Source: Actinosynnema pretiosum
Lineage (GTDB): Bacteria > Actinomycetota > Actinomycetes > Mycobacteriales > Pseudonocardiaceae
Assembly: GCF_024171695.1 (NCBI RefSeq)
Contig: NZ_JAMTCF010000002.1
Coordinates: 310,001-374,000 of the forward strand
DNA length: 64,000 nucleotides
Direction of reading: 5' to 3'
Under the pieces are notes generated by a model, which had not been told where the DNA came from, searched no databases, and saw only the letters and a program-made list of their open reading frames with translations. This document shows positions 63,387 through 64,000 of this stretch, one piece after another. Both the position numbers and the translations under genes were made by a program. Numbering within the stretch: the stretch's first letter is position 1; the number at the start of each line of letters is the position of its first letter.

Positions 63387-63731
63387 GTGCGGGACTACGT
63401 GACGGTGTGCCGGGGTTGTTGCTGCGGCACGGTCAAGAAGCACCCGGACTTCGACCACGAGCACCAGCTGGCCAGGCTGCGCGAGCTGGCGGCGGCGTCG
63501 GGCGGGCGGCTGAGCGTGCGGACGGCGGACTGCCTGGACGCGTGCGAGAGCTCGAACGTGCTGGTGGTGAAGCCGCGCGGCCAGCAGCCGGTGTGGCTGG
63601 GGTTCGCGCTGGACGACGGCGTGGTGGACGACGTGGCGTCCTGGCTGGACGCGGGCGGCCCGCTACCGGAGCGGCTGGCGCTGAACCGGGTGTCACCGCC
63701 GAAGCCGGCGAAGAAGGCGAAGAAGAAGTGA
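63387..63731 (+). CDS. Thioredoxin-like [2Fe-2S] ferredoxin-domain protein
   Basis: 114 residues. Cysteines in TVCRGCCCGTVKKHPDF and TADCLDACESSNVLVV give the pattern of small (2Fe-2S) ferredoxin-domain proteins. The C-terminal KPAKKAKKK tail is lysine-rich. GTG 63387 immediately follows the previous stop, so it is the last gene of the phoH run. Confidence 0.85.
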   Translation: MRDYVTVCRGCCCGTVKKHPDFDHEHQLARLRELAAASGGRLSVRTADCLDACESSNVLVVKPRGQQPVWLGFALDDGVVDDVASWLDAGGPLPERLALNRVSPPKPAKKAKKK

Positions 63732-63767
63732 GCCGCGCCCGCCTGCCGGTGTCCCCGGTGGGCGGGC

Positions 63768-63798
63768 GCCCCCGCTTGCGCCGCGCGCACGCGGGGGC
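63768..63798 (+). terminator. Hairpin after the phoH operon
   Basis: GCCCCCGC (63768-63775) pairs with GCGGGGGC (63791-63798) around a 15-nt loop, 37 bp after the ferredoxin-like gene. Confidence 0.6.
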
Positions 63799-63843
63799 GG
63801 ATCATGGGTTCATGATCAACGGAATCGAGCGCACCGCTCTCCG

Positions 63844-64000
63844 GTGAGCGACGTGATCGGGGCGAGCCCCCGACCCCCTTGGTGCGCGATGCTCACCCGC
63901 CTGCACCGCGCGGCCCCGGACGGGCCGCTGCCCGAGGTCCTCACGAACCCCCCTCCCGAGCGGCGCCGGTGGGTGGACGGGGAGGACAAGGCCCAGGAGC
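63844..64000 (+). CDS. Open frame running out of the window, unknown
   Basis: GTG 63844 opens a frame that stays open to the window end (52 codons): begins SDVIGASPRPPWCAMLTRLHR. Not recognised. A 7-bp palindrome with 4-bp spacer (GATCATG, then CATGATC, 63800-63817) lies 27 bp upstream and could be an operator. Neither start nor reality of the gene can be confirmed from this piece. Confidence 0.35.
   Translation, partial: MSDVIGASPRPPWCAMLTRLHRAAPDGPLPEVLTNPPPERRRWVDGEDKAQE

Overview
The window is very GC-rich (about 73% by eye), uses many GTG starts, and carries genes in long runs with 1-4 bp start/stop overlaps. Its backbone follows the gene order I know from mycobacteria (proB, proA, nadD, rsfS, gpgP, octT, degV, comEA, comEC, holA, rpsT, ATP-grasp/alpha-E/transglutaminase, lepA, sulfate-reduction operon, hemW, hrcA, dnaJ2, rsmE, phoH, ybeY, corC). 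With a DasR-like operator on a chitinase and a type I-E CRISPR remnant, this suggests a filamentous actinomycete of the Pseudonocardiales (Actinosynnema/Saccharothrix type). The genus is an inference.

Layout. 1-7.0 kb: end of proB, an MHS transporter, a GNAT, a decayed CRISPR array without cas genes, a RecQ helicase with a phosphoribosyltransferase-like tail, and proA. 7.1-8.5 kb: a P450 plus 3Fe-4S ferredoxin behind a promoter holding a palindrome. 8.6-19.4 kb: nadD-rsfS-gpgP-octT-degV, the DNA-uptake genes comEA/comEC, thrC under a SAM-I riboswitch, holA and rpsT. 19.6-27.4 kb: TSUP exporter, VOC protein, an RHH protein with an SPFH protein and a 16-bp perfect palindrome upstream, and the ATP-grasp/alpha-E/transglutaminase operon. 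27.5-28.4 kb: an intact IS5-type insertion sequence beside copy A of a 300-bp structured repeat. 28.7-41.6 kb: lepA, a PemK-like protein, chitinase, nitronate monooxygenase, DUF885 protein, APC permease, enoyl-CoA hydratase, MDR reductase, a secreted ribonuclease with its barstar, and HicB/HicA. 41.7-50.3 kb (minus strand): one sulfur operon, from a leader peptide through sirA, a zinc ribbon, cysH, cysD, cysN, an ABC importer and a CbiX chelatase. 50.5-64 kb: hemW, repeat copy B, hrcA-dnaJ-rsmE, two tandem SGNH hydrolases, a hydrolase, HIT, GNAT, and phoH-ybeY-corC.

The most unusual object is the 300-bp repeat, present twice in inverted orientation (28377-28676 and 51748-52047). Its central hairpin has 44 paired columns. 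Eight columns differ between copies and all still pair (four double compensatory, four through G.U), while the 20 nt of its internal loop are identical. Every wobble is G.U on only one strand, which points to a transcribed structured RNA and gives its direction. Other RNA-level control seen here: the SAM riboswitch on thrC and a Cys-type leader peptide with a hairpin before the sulfite reductase. I recognised no tRNA or rRNA genes.
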